DNA from: Leptasterias polaris
Lineage: Eukaryota; Echinodermata; Asteroidea; Forcipulatida; Asteriidae
Direction of reading: 5' to 3'
Assembly: GCA_037783415.1 (NCBI GenBank)
Contig: JAZGTN010000119.1
Location: 1,240,001 to 1,304,000 of the forward strand
Length of the DNA: 64,000 nucleotides
Part shown: in pieces, positions 11,801 to 19,348 of the stretch
Layout of the letters: each line of letters opens with the position of its first letter
Numbering within the stretch: the first letter of the stretch is position 1
Position numbers and translations under genes: made by a program
The notes under the pieces: model-generated
What the model was told of the DNA's origin: nothing
Database searches by the model: none
Seen by the model: only the letters and a program-made list of their open reading frames with translations

Positions 11801-12755
11801 AAGCTTGACGTAAGCGCGGAATTCCCTGCTTCCGTAAGCTCCCAGTCTTTGCTTACGGTAAGCAGAGCCATGAAAATTGGCCTAGCTGAGTTCCCTGACT
11901 TAGGTTCCCTGTTTTAGGTACTAATGAAAATTGCAAAAACACGTACAAAGTCTTGCTGTGCCTGGCACCTTTCCTCTTTTTGTTGTTGGACAAACTGCAC
12001 CTGCGTGTCTATTGATGGTCGTTAAGTTTCATGGCAAAGTGTTCTACCGCATCAAAACTCAAGTTCCGACGGCAGATGTGCTGGTTCGAATCCTGGTTGT
12101 GACACTTGTGACACTTGAGCACCACGTGTGTCCATTTGGCTGCTGGTGCTACATACTCCTAAGCAGTTGAGATGGTCTCAGGAATGCTTAGTCTGGTTGT
12201 AAGACATGCTCAAACCATTCCTCCCAATTTTTTTTTACATTTTCTTTTGCTAGGTTTGTTTCACATTCGCCAGCTGCCAAGATTAAATTCCCTGTGTGGT
12301 CACATGCCCGACACCATGGATCTTGCCTTTAAATTGAAGAGGAAAAAACTCACTATTGAGGTAGGTTCTGGGAACTAAGGCCGTGTCTGTATTGGCGGCT
12401 ACGGCCGTGACTGTTGCTAAGGGGTGTTGCTATGGATCATCCTGTACTTCAAGACATGTTGACGATCACGTTGTAGCCGTAGCCGCCAACTGACACGCAG
12501 AGCAGACTGTCCCAAAAGTTAAGCTATTTCCGTTCAACCAGGCAGTTATTATTTTCTCCTTTTTGTCGTTTGTTTGGGTTGAAAGTTTTTGAAATTGACT
12601 TTTGCATTTGTTGGAATCAATTTTCCCAACAGAAGCTGCATTTACCACCGGAGCTCCCGGAAACAATGAGCCGAACTCAAGACCCTGTTACGAGTGCAAT
12701 AGCGCCCTCTATTGGCTGTGGATCAGTAGGCGGCACAAGCAAGTTGGATTTCTGA
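2886..12755 (+). CDS. ELP4: Elongator complex protein 4 (copy A, intact, 10 exons)
   Basis: Elp4 is a RecA-fold subunit of the Elp4-5-6 hexamer, which binds tRNA and supports Elongator in wobble-uridine modification. Exons: 2886-3033, 5213-5248, 6101-6222, 6861-6995, 7407-7519, 8225-8312, 9273-9464, 10781-10889, 12254-12360, 12633-12755. All junctions are GT-AG and the phases sum to 390 aa plus stop; I recall the human protein as about 424 aa. Family landmarks are [20 protein letters not shown] (residues 27-46), the degenerate P-loop-like [87 protein letters not shown], and the C-terminal LDF. The start at 2886 has a good Kozak context (AAAATGG). An in-frame ATG at 2802 would add 28 residues. 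A polyadenylation signal AATAAA is at 12825-12830. Confidence 0.95.
3155..3620. repeat. 198-bp tandem repeat in ELP4 intron 1 (about 2.3 copies)
   Basis: Units start at each AAGCTT: 3155, 3353 and 3551. The first two are near-identical over 198 bp and the third is partial and diverged. The unit has no coding sense. The counterpart in copy B is 40310-40775. Confidence 0.8.
3621..4485. other. ELP4 intron 1, AT-rich, nothing recognised
   Basis: The stretch is AT-rich with A runs and an (ATA)n tract near 4070-4085. The 80-codon frame at 3670-3912 has low-complexity, Lys/Phe-rich composition and no family resemblance. Confidence 0.5.
4486..4650. mobile_element. Foldback element in ELP4 intron 1 (~165 bp)
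   Basis: Inner arms of about 44 bp (GATTTTGATGAATGGCCGAA and its inverse) have one mismatch and enclose a 12-base loop. Weaker pairing continues outward to ACCTTATTGCTAT at both ends. Confidence 0.8.
4688..5042 (+). mobile_element. tRNA-derived SINE with (TTA)n tail
   Basis: The head has a Leu/Ser-tRNA-like A box (TGCCATGGCCGAGTGGTT) and B box (GGTTCGAGTCCCGG), followed by GTGACGCTTGTGTCCTTGAG and a conserved body. The end is GCGCTATATAAGAACTGG plus (TTA)n. The same family lies inverted at 9789-10142 and, as fragments, at 10155-10380 and 17550-17797. Confidence 0.85.
5348..5600. repeat. Direct repeat of ~115 bp in ELP4 intron 2
   Basis: Two units begin near 5348 and 5461. Each has ATGGTCAGA-x-AGGAGGGTTGACTGTGGACTG and a 'GGCATAGTTTA' end. 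A third fragment follows the LINE tail at 5936-5970. Inverted copies are at 6562-6740, so the set probably derives from a palindromic MITE split by the LINE insertion. Confidence 0.65.
5655..5937 (+). mobile_element. 3' end of a non-LTR retrotransposon (L2/CR1-like) with (TTA)n tail
   Basis: The frame 5715-5843 reads [20 protein letters not shown] and then a [20 protein letters not shown] end, the usual C-terminus of L2/CR1/Jockey-type reverse transcriptase ORFs, closed by TAG at 5841-5843. The 3' UTR ends GGCGCATTATAAGTGCTC plus (TTA)n. Only this tail remains. The clade assignment rests on recall. Confidence 0.75.
6390..6476 (-). mobile_element. tRNA-like SINE head in ELP4 intron 3
   Basis: On the - strand it reads GGTGGTCTAGTGGTAAGAC (A box) and ATTCGAATCCCACC (B box). 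The ends do not pair into an acceptor stem, so it is a tRNA-derived SINE remnant and not a working tRNA gene. Confidence 0.6.
7976..8006. repeat. (GTTCA)n pentamer microsatellite
   Basis: Five or more copies of TTCAG lie in ELP4 intron 5. Copy B has one base change at the left edge. Confidence 0.8.
8530..8725. repeat. Dispersed repeat with 'GCTTAAGCACAAAA' / 'CTGCTAAGCA' motifs
   Basis: Related sequence occurs at 7120-7250 and 28540-28700, including GGTAACC-TCTTTCTGCTAAGCA. It is probably a degraded MITE family; the ends were not resolved. Confidence 0.5.
8997..9203. mobile_element. Foldback element in ELP4 intron 6
   Basis: Perfect arms of about 30 bp (GTGTTGGCTCTGAAAAGAGC... and its inverse) lie within wider, imperfect arms that end at GGGTACAAC / GTTGTACCC. 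It ends about 70 bp before exon 7. Confidence 0.8.
9501..9572 (+). mobile_element. tRNA-like sequence, probably a SINE head
   Basis: It has an A box (GTGGTCTAGTGGTTAGAC), a T arm that pairs (GTGGG-TTCAAAT-CCTAC) and a TGC triplet in the expected anticodon region. The acceptor ends (GTCAGCG / CGTTCGA) and the anticodon stem do not pair, so I do not call a functional tRNA. Confidence 0.55.
9789..10142 (-). mobile_element. tRNA-derived SINE, full-length, reverse
   Basis: This is the same family as 4688-5042, inverted. It starts with the (TAA)n tail and TTCTTATATGGCGCATTTTA, and ends with TTCGAACCCACA (B box) and CCGCTCGGCCATGGCACCC (A box). It lies in ELP4 intron 7. Confidence 0.85.
10155..10380 (+). 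mobile_element. SINE fragment, forward
   Basis: It resembles the same SINE: a degraded B box (TTTGAATCCCAGTCATGACA), then CTTGAGCAAG and ATAATTGCTTCTCTTAACCC. The head is eroded and there is no tail. Confidence 0.6.
10898..11124. mobile_element. TA-flanked MITE 'TAGATAGGTTGCA' in ELP4 intron 8
   Basis: The ends are TAGATAGGTTGCAGTATGAC and GTCTACTGGGAACTATCTA. It carries GGCCATCTTTACGGGC and its inverse near each end. It begins eight bases after the exon 8 donor, leaving GTAAGT intact. Two further members lie head to head at 24446-24672 and 24714-24940. Confidence 0.8.
11640..11890. mobile_element. Palindromic dispersed repeat 'GGCTCTGCTTACCG'
   Basis: The left end TTGGCTCTGCTTACCG pairs with the right end CGGTAAGCAGAGCCATGAAA. 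Diverged relatives occur at 18900-19110 and 21255-21375. The copy B counterpart has an extra local duplication (49068-49357). Confidence 0.65.
12382..12500. mobile_element. Foldback element in ELP4 intron 9
   Basis: GTGTCTGTATTGGCGGCTAC near the left end pairs with GTAGCCGCCAACTGACAC near the right end, with about 60 bp between the arms. Confidence 0.65.
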
Positions 12756-12789
12756 GATTAATTTGTCATTTTGGAGCACAAGCATTGTA

Positions 12790-13015
12790 TCTTTGACCGT
12801 CATCCAAACCCTATCCCTAACCCCAATAAAAACCTGAACCCTATCCTTAACCCAAACCTGATCTATAACCCTAACTCAAACTCAAACTCAAACCCAAACC
12901 CCACCCCCTTACCCTAACTCAAACTCAAACTCAAACTCAAACCCAAACCCCCTTACCCTGCCCCTATCCAAAACCCTGTCCATTTGTCCTTATCCCAAAC
13001 CCTAACCCTTATCAA
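12790..13015. repeat. Degenerate telomere-like repeat (CCCTAA / ACTCAA variants)
   Basis: The stretch is made of CCCTAACCC-like hexamers and blocks of (ACTCAA)n just after the ELP4 polyadenylation signal. Copy B is six bases longer (one hexamer) in this block, as expected for a slippage-prone array. Confidence 0.75.
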
Positions 13016-13550
13016 AGAGTGGGGATCTGCTCTGATATTTCAGATTCATATCAAACAACCTCTGCGTAGGCCGCCATGAGGTCAACAAATGGAAACATGC
13101 ACGTGTGTACGCACCACCGCACTTCTCGGCCAATGACAAGTCTGCCTTCCACCTCAATGAGGGCGCTGTGTGAGCTTGTGACATCATTTGGTTCTGTTAC
13201 AGTTGTCACGCTTCACAGCGTCAATGATTAAGACTGCTTTATAAATATATACAAACATGGATTTAAGTTTTAATTTTTATGCAAATGGTTTATAAAACGA
13301 CTTCAAAGTTTTAGGCATGCAACAAATAATAATTTACACCTCCAACCAGTGACAGCATAGTCACTGATTCTGTTCATTTATGTAAAATATGTATATTTTT
13401 TATTAAAATAAATGCGGCTAAAGGAATAAACAGTAAGCGCAAATCTTTTTCATTTCAACAAAATGTGTGTAAATCCCCTGAACATCTAAAATGTAAACCA
13501 GGAGGTTCAGAGTTTTCCCTATTTTTTTCATCAAAATGCTTAAAAATCAT
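13016..13550. other. Intergenic DNA between ELP4 and the minisatellite
   Basis: I see no exon or repeat unit here. It includes AT-rich sequence with ATAAATATATAC and a TTTCATCAAAATGCTTAAA segment that may be a degenerate edge of the following array. Confidence 0.5.
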
Positions 13551-15439
13551 GAGAGGTAAGCCTTGCATTTAGGTCAAAATTGGGCTGAAATTGGATAAAA
13601 TGGCAAGGGGTTAGCCTGGCATTTTTTGTCAAAAATGGGCTGAAATTGGATAAAATCGCAAGGGGTAAGCATTGCATTTTGGTCAAAAATGGGCTGAAAC
13701 TGTTTGAAATCGCAAGGGGTAAGCCGTGCATTTTTGTCAAAAATGGGCTGAAATTGGATAAAATGGCAAGGGGTAAGCCTTGCATTTTTGTCAAAAATGG
13801 GCTGAAATTGGATAAAATGGCAAGGGGTAAGTAAGCCTTGCATTTTTGTCAAAAATGGGCTGAAATTGGATAAAATGGCAAGGGGTAAGCCTTGCATTTT
13901 TGTCAAAAATGGGCTGAAATTGGATAAAATCGCAAGGGGTAAGCCTTGCATTTTTGTCAAAAATGGGCTGCCATTTTATGCAATTTGCATTTTCATCAAA
14001 AATGGGCTGAAATTGGATAAAATCCCAAGGGGTAAGCATTGCATTTTTGTCAAAAATGGGCTGAAATTGGATAAAATGGCAAGGGGTAAGCCTTGCATTT
14101 TTGTCAAAAATGGGCTGAAATTGGATAAAATCGCAAGGGGTAGTAAGCCTTGCATTTTTGTCAAAAATGGGCTGAAATTGGATAAAATGGCAAGAGGTAA
14201 GCATTGCATCAAGGTAAAAAATGGGCTGAAATTGGATAAAATCGCAAGGGGTTAGCCTTGCATTTAGGTCAAAAATGGGCTGAAATTTGATAAAATTGCA
14301 AGGGGTAAGCCTTGCATTTAGGTCAAAAATGGGCTGCCATTTTATCCAATTTGCATTTTCATCAAAAATGGGCTGAAATTGGATAAAATCCCAAGGGGTA
14401 AGCATTGCATTTTTGTCAAAAATGGGCTGAAATTGGATAAAATGGCAAGGGGTAGCCTTGCATTTTTGTCAAAAATGGGCTGAAATTGGATAAAATGGCA
14501 AGGGGTAAGCCTTGCATTTTTGTCAAAAATGGGCTGCCATTTTATCCAATTTGCATTTTCATCAAAAATGGGCTGAAATTGGATAAAATCCCAAGGGGTA
14601 AGCATTGCATTTTTGTCAAAAATGGGCTGAAATTGGATAAAATGGCAAGGGGTAAGCCTTGCATTTTTGTCAAAAATGGGCTGAAATTGGATAAAATGGC
14701 AAGGGGTAAGCCTTGCATTTTTGTCAAAAATGGGCTGAAACTTGATAAAATGGGAAGGGGTAAGCCTTGCATTTTTGTCAAAAATGGGCTGAAATTGGAT
14801 AAAATGGCAAGGGGTAAGCCTTGCATTTTTGTCAAAAATGGGCTGAAATTGGATAAAATCGCAAGGGGTAAGCCTTGCATTTTTGTCAAAAATGGGCTGA
14901 AATTGGATAAAATGGCAAGGGGTAAGCATTGCATTTTTGTCAAAAATGGGCTGAAATTGGATAAAATGGCAAGGGGTAAGCCTTGCATTTTTGTCAAAAA
15001 TGGGCTGAAATTGGATAAAATGGCAAGGGGTAAGCCTTGCATTTTTGTCAAAAATGGGCTGAAATTGGATAAAATCGCAAGGGGTAAGCCTTGCATTTAG
15101 GTCAAAAATGGGCTGAAATTTGATAAAATCGCAAGGGGTAAGCCTTGCATTTTTGTCAAAAATGGGCTGAAACTTGATAAAAATGGGAAGGGGTAAGCCT
15201 TGCATTTTTGTCAAAAATGGGCTGAAATTGGATAAAATGGCAAGGGTAAGCCTTGCATTTTTGTCAAAAATGGATAAAATGGCAAGGGGTAAGCCTTGCA
15301 TTTTTGTCAAAAATGGGCTGAAATTGGATGAAATGGCAAGGGGTAGCCTTGCATTTTTGTCAAAAATGGGCTGCCATTTTATCCAATTTTCATTTTCATC
15401 AAAAATGGGCTGAAATTGGATAAAATGGCAAGGGGTAAG
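13551..15439. repeat. Minisatellite, 54-bp unit, about 35 copies (copy A)
   Basis: The unit can be read as GGCAAGGGGTAAGCCTTGCA, then TTTTTGTCAAAAATGGGCTG, then AAATTGGATAAAAT. ATTTTTG-T-CAAAAAT inside each unit is a palindrome. Variant units near 13970, 14333, 14533 and 15370 hold an inverted piece (CCATTTTATCCAATTT) that pairs with the normal AAATTGGATAAAATGG. Because 54 is a multiple of three, long open frames run on both strands; I treat them as artefacts. The array sits between the two convergent genes. Confidence 0.95.
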
Positions 15440-16899
15440 ATTCACCTCCATGCTTGGGGTATGGGAACCATATTTGACAGATTATCGACTTCAAACAATC
15501 AAAATATAGAATTTTAAAAACAATATTTTTAGCATATGAAAAAAGGTCATATAAATGATTTAAATTTATTGTTGAAGATCAACTTTCCCCCATGAATATT
15601 ACATCAGTTTGAGCTCGACACTCAATGAATTTGATTTAAAAAAAAGTTTTCTTTTTTTTAAAGTTAAATATTTTACACATAATTATTTTTTTAAATTTTA
15701 TTCAAACAAAAACATTTTTTTTAACAAAGACTTAGTGACTTTCCAAGCAAAAATTTTTTTTACACCGAATTCCTGCCTATTATATTAAGTATATTAATGG
15801 CTTGGTTACCAGCGAAGCTTCAACTATGACGACATACAGCATAAAACAGGTTACCAATTAAAGGTATTATACAGGATTGGCAGAGCTGACAAAACAGTCA
15901 CAGACAGTGTTCATGTTTAGTGTGATCAACCACATACATGAAATAACAAACCTGTGAAAATTGGGGCATACTCAGTAGTGTGAGTCGGAAAAAAAAACAT
16001 GCCTAATTTTCAGCATATAGACTCATTGTCCATAATTTTGGCTGTATCAACCGAAATCAACTGTTTTTCAGGTTTTCAGAAACAGTTTTTCGAGTCCAAA
16101 TATGACTTCATTTCAGAGAGAAATATTTCACAGGAAAAATTTGTTTCTAGCATAAACTGCATAATCAGTCAGCTTTTAGAAAAAATTTCAACATTGATGT
16201 TTTTGTCCTTACCAATCCTGTATTACCTTAAACAGTTTGCCATTTAACGCAAACAGATAAATAATGAGTAATATAACCCTTACCGGGGAAAAAAGTACAG
16301 GTACATAAATACAATAGTGATCTGAGACAGAATGACATTACAGAAGCGTTTGTATGGGTTCAAAACTCAAACACTCTTTTCATTTTCCCCCAATAGCGTC
16401 ACACATTTTTAGTTCATGTCACTTTGGGAGTAGGAGTTCCCATAGGGTACGATGCATTTGAGGTGACAAAAAACCTGATTAGCAATGATCTTCTTAGTGG
16501 TCCGCTGGCCAAAAAATGCCAGTTAAAAGACAAGGCAAAATTCTCTCCAAGTGGTCCGGCTGGCTATTTCAGTGTTGAAAAGCATCCTTCGTTAATGTGA
16601 AATAAGGACTACAGTGAAAAGGCTGATGGACCAGTGAAATGACAAGCTAACTGGTCACTGTAACAGTTACGGTTGGTCACTGTAACAGTTACGGGCAAAC
16701 CCTGGTTAGGTTCTCACCAAACAATGTTTACATCCACTTTGAATCTGAAACTGGAAGCCCATGGGTAGACAGTAGTCGCGGTTGACGTCGGAGCAAGGGG
16801 ACCTCTACATCAGAGGTCACAGGTCACCATAGGTCACATGCCCAAATGTCTATCGTCATCTCTTAACACCCAAATTAAAGAGAGACCGAACACATAATA
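15440..16899. other. Intergenic DNA between minisatellite and MED25 3' end
   Basis: Very AT-rich (15480-15780), then a degraded member of the 'AAATAACAAACCTGTGAAAA' dispersed family (about 15840-16240). A short direct repeat TGGTCACTGTAACAGTTACG occurs twice at 16652-16693. No exon is recognised. Confidence 0.55.
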
Positions 16900-17549
16900 C
16901 TACTTCAGCAGGTCAAACAGGGAAATTTCATCACCTATCGCTTGTTGAATTCCCGGCTGACCTGGCCCCGATTGCCGCGGCAACTGTTGCTGGGCGACCT
17001 GGTTCTGCTGCAACATGATTGGCTGCTGGGGCTGTTGGAGGCGAAACTGCTGCTGTGGATTGACAGATGGCTGCTGCTGCTGTTGTTGTTGCCACTGCAT
17101 CTGTTGTTGTTGTTGTTGTTGTGGTTGGGTCTGCGGGAGCATACCTGGTTGTCCGGGGGTCTGCTGCGGGAGCATACCTGGTTGTCCGGGGGTCTGCTGC
17201 GGGAGCATACCTGGTTGTCCGGGGGTCTGCTGCGGGAGCATACCTGGTTGTCCGGGCGTCTGCAACAACAAACAATTCACCAGAGTGTACAAGGTCAGTT
17301 TCCAAAACAGATTCCTCTTTTACATACTGGACATACTGGACATTATTTTCTTTTCGGGCAAAAATAGAGAGAGACAAATTCTCAGCCACTTATTTTGCAA
17401 ATGTTTTGTTTTTTCACGTTGCAGCTGCCAGAAAGTTAAGCACCAATGAAGGAAAGTATAATGGTGTTTTCATGATGCCATGAAAAATAAAAAAGTAAAA
17501 GTAAAGTCTGTCCCCAGCCAATGTGGTTCATCAAGCCCGTGTTTATATC

Positions 17550-17797
17550 CGGTTTCCTAAGCATTTATCGACCGAGAATGTTTCTAATCCCCCTGGACAG
17601 GGTGCCAGACCATCTCATGTTACTCCCCAGCTCTCACCGGTACCCATTTGTACTCCTGGGTGGAGAGAAGCAATTATGATCAAGTGCCTTGCTCAAGGAC
17701 GCATACCTCACAACTGACCAGGCCAGGATTCAAATCCACATTCTGTAAATTACAGAGCTTGAGTTCCCTGCCCTAGACTGCATGGCCGTGACACCCC
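17550..17797 (-). mobile_element. SINE fragment, reverse, in MED25 fragment intron
   Basis: It carries CACCGGTACCCATTTGTACT, GAAGCAATTATGATCAAGTG, a degraded B box (GGATTCAAATCCACA) and an A box GCATGGCCGTGACACC. The family is that of 4688-5042. Confidence 0.75.
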
Positions 17798-17801
17798 GTA
17801 A

Positions 17802-17847
17802 GTCACGATGCAATAGTTGCACAGGAGTGCAACTATTGCATCGTGAC
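17802..17847. repeat. Perfect 21-bp hairpin with 4-base loop
   Basis: GTCACGATGCAATAGTTGCAC (17802-17822, 21 bases) is exactly inverted at 17827-17847 around the loop AGGA. It lies between the SINE head and the telomere-like array. Copy B is at 55580-55625. Confidence 0.9.
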
Positions 17848-17895
17848 AGGAGGGTGGAGAGAGTTTTTACCCTTTCAGCCCCAGGGTATAGTGCA

Positions 17896-18074
17896 GCTAG
17901 GGCACAGGTTAGGGCTAGGTTAGGGCTAGGTTAGGGCTAGGTTAGGGCTAGGGCTAGGTTAGGGCTAGGTTAGGGCTAGGTTAGGGCTAGGGCTAGGGCT
18001 AGGTTAGGGCTAGGGCTAGGTTAGGGCTAGGGCTAGGGCTAGGTTAGGGCTAGGGCTAGGGCTAGGGCTAGGTT
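17896..18074. repeat. Interstitial telomere-like array (TTAGGGCTAGG)n
   Basis: Units mix TTAGGG with GCTAGG, giving a higher-order 12-mer GGTTAGGGCTAG. Copy A is 23 bp longer than copy B here. It is an interstitial array inside a gene intron, not a chromosome end. Confidence 0.9.
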
Positions 18075-18300
18075 AAGCACAGCTGGTTTAGATTAAATAA
18101 AATCAGCCCAAAACCAAAGAATGGATACTGAAGTATTGCAAGATTTGTGTCCTACCTGAGGCTGGTTCATTAGTAAATGCCGTAGCTGGGGGTTGTTTGT
18201 AGGTAGCTGTTGACTCTGGGCTGGAGTCGGTGTAGACGATCCATTCCCCTGCTGGACTGGCTGGGCCAACTGGGGTCGCTGCTGCTGTTGCTGCTGTTGT

Positions 18301-18335
<35 letters not shown>

Positions 18336-18725
18336 TTGTGGATGTGGTTGGACAGGCTGTTGTTGTGGATGTGGTTGGACAGGCTGTGGTTGCTGCTGCT
18401 GTTGGACAGGTTGCTGCTGTTGCTGCTGTTGCTGTAACCTACATGACAGAAAACCATTGAAAAAATAAACGAACAAGGTCCAGTTTTATAGAAATGCCTC
18501 GGCACAAAATTTATGGTTACCAGCCAAAAAGAAACAATACATGTTATGTTAATGACTGGTTCCCCGTTTCACTCTTCATTGCATAAATTCATTAAGTAAT
18601 TCTGCTTTTAGACAAAGGACAGGAGTTGGTTATCAGAAACTGTTTTGGATTTTGAAAATGATTGGCAATGATTGGTAATGAAGTACCTCTGTTGCTGCTG
18701 TTGAAGTTGTTGCTGTTGCAACAGC

Positions 18726-18756
<31 letters not shown>

Positions 18757-18899
18757 TCATCTTCTGAACATACTGTAGATGCTGCTGCTGTTTCAACTTC
18801 ATCTCTAATATACGCTTCATAAGAAAAAAACACAACAAGTCTCAATTGAGGAGTTTTTGTTTGGTTTTCTATTTTGCTTCTGCATTTTTCCAACTTCAT

Positions 18900-19110
18900 G
18901 GCTCTGCTTACAGCTGAATTCTGCTCATACAGTCACCAGACTTAGGGGTCAGCGCTGATTATCTGCACTAGCTGCAGAACTGAAGAACGCTTGGTTAAGT
19001 GAAGCATGCACAAGCAAAAACTCCTTGCTAACCAGCAATATTTTGTTAAGCATAGTTTGTTCTACCTCTGCAAGCATAAATGTTTTGCTCATAATAAGCA
19101 GAGACATAAT
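18900..19110. repeat. Diverged 'GGCTCTGCTTAC' dispersed repeat
   Basis: It begins TGGCTCTGCTTACAGCTGAA and has GCACAAGCAAAAACTCCTTG, similar to 11640-11890. A poly-C run near 19129 differs by three bases between copies. Confidence 0.5.
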
Positions 19111-19346
19111 ACAGAAGTACCCAACTCCCCCCCCCCCCTCCCATCCCAACCCCCAAGAAAATCCCCTAAAGAATTCCTGAGATTGACAGAATACAATAAA
19201 GACCCAATGGGAGCTGGGGGCGGGGCATCCCATAGCTGGAACTGCAAGTGAATCATTTGTGATGATGTCTTAATTTATTCCAATCCGAGGATGAGGACAG
19301 ACAGATCCTTTCACCTTACTGGATGACCTTTGACCCTTCAATATGA

Positions 19347-19348
19347 CA
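19347..19348. other. Junction of the tandem duplication
   Basis: Up to CTTTGACCCTTCAATATGAC the sequence matches 57086-57105. From 19348 it diverges completely (ACAGGTTGG against CTTTACAGA). In copy B this point is inside the MED25 intron between exons 56442-56569 and 57279-57545. No long repeat flanks the junction, so end joining is more likely than unequal exchange between repeats. Confidence 0.85.

Larger units (their letters stand above)
16900..18814 (-). pseudogene. MED25: MED25, truncated 3' copy (last three exons only)
   Basis: This duplicate carries only the final exons of Mediator subunit 25: 18687-18814, 18156-18438 and 16900-17259 (stop at 16900-16902). They encode the Gln-rich tail, the motif NPQLRHLLMNQPQ (compare vertebrate NPQLRSLLLN), four TPGQPGMLPQ repeats and the end DEISLFDLLK. 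The exons are open and match copy B. The segment homologous to copy B ends at 19347 within the next intron, and no ACID-domain exon follows on this side. Without a promoter or an N-terminus it cannot make Mediator-binding protein, so I call it a duplication-made fragment. It could still be transcribed from a cryptic promoter. Confidence 0.9.

Noticed and set aside
13551..15439. Regular array that could be mistaken for a CRISPR
   Set aside because: Units are contiguous near-identical 54-mers without unique spacers, in an animal genome.
13540..15451. Long open frames on both strands (up to 369 codons) with 18-residue repeats such as DKMARGKPCIFVKNGLKL
   Set aside because: The 54-bp unit is a multiple of three and lacks stops in most frames, so long frames arise automatically on both strands. 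There is no splice or start context and the array sits between genes. The same applies to 51285-53229.
16931..17483. Leu-, Cys-, Ala/Val- and Thr-rich frames on both strands over 16931-17483 and 18170-18505
   Set aside because: They are other-frame readings of the CAG/CAA-rich MED25 exons.
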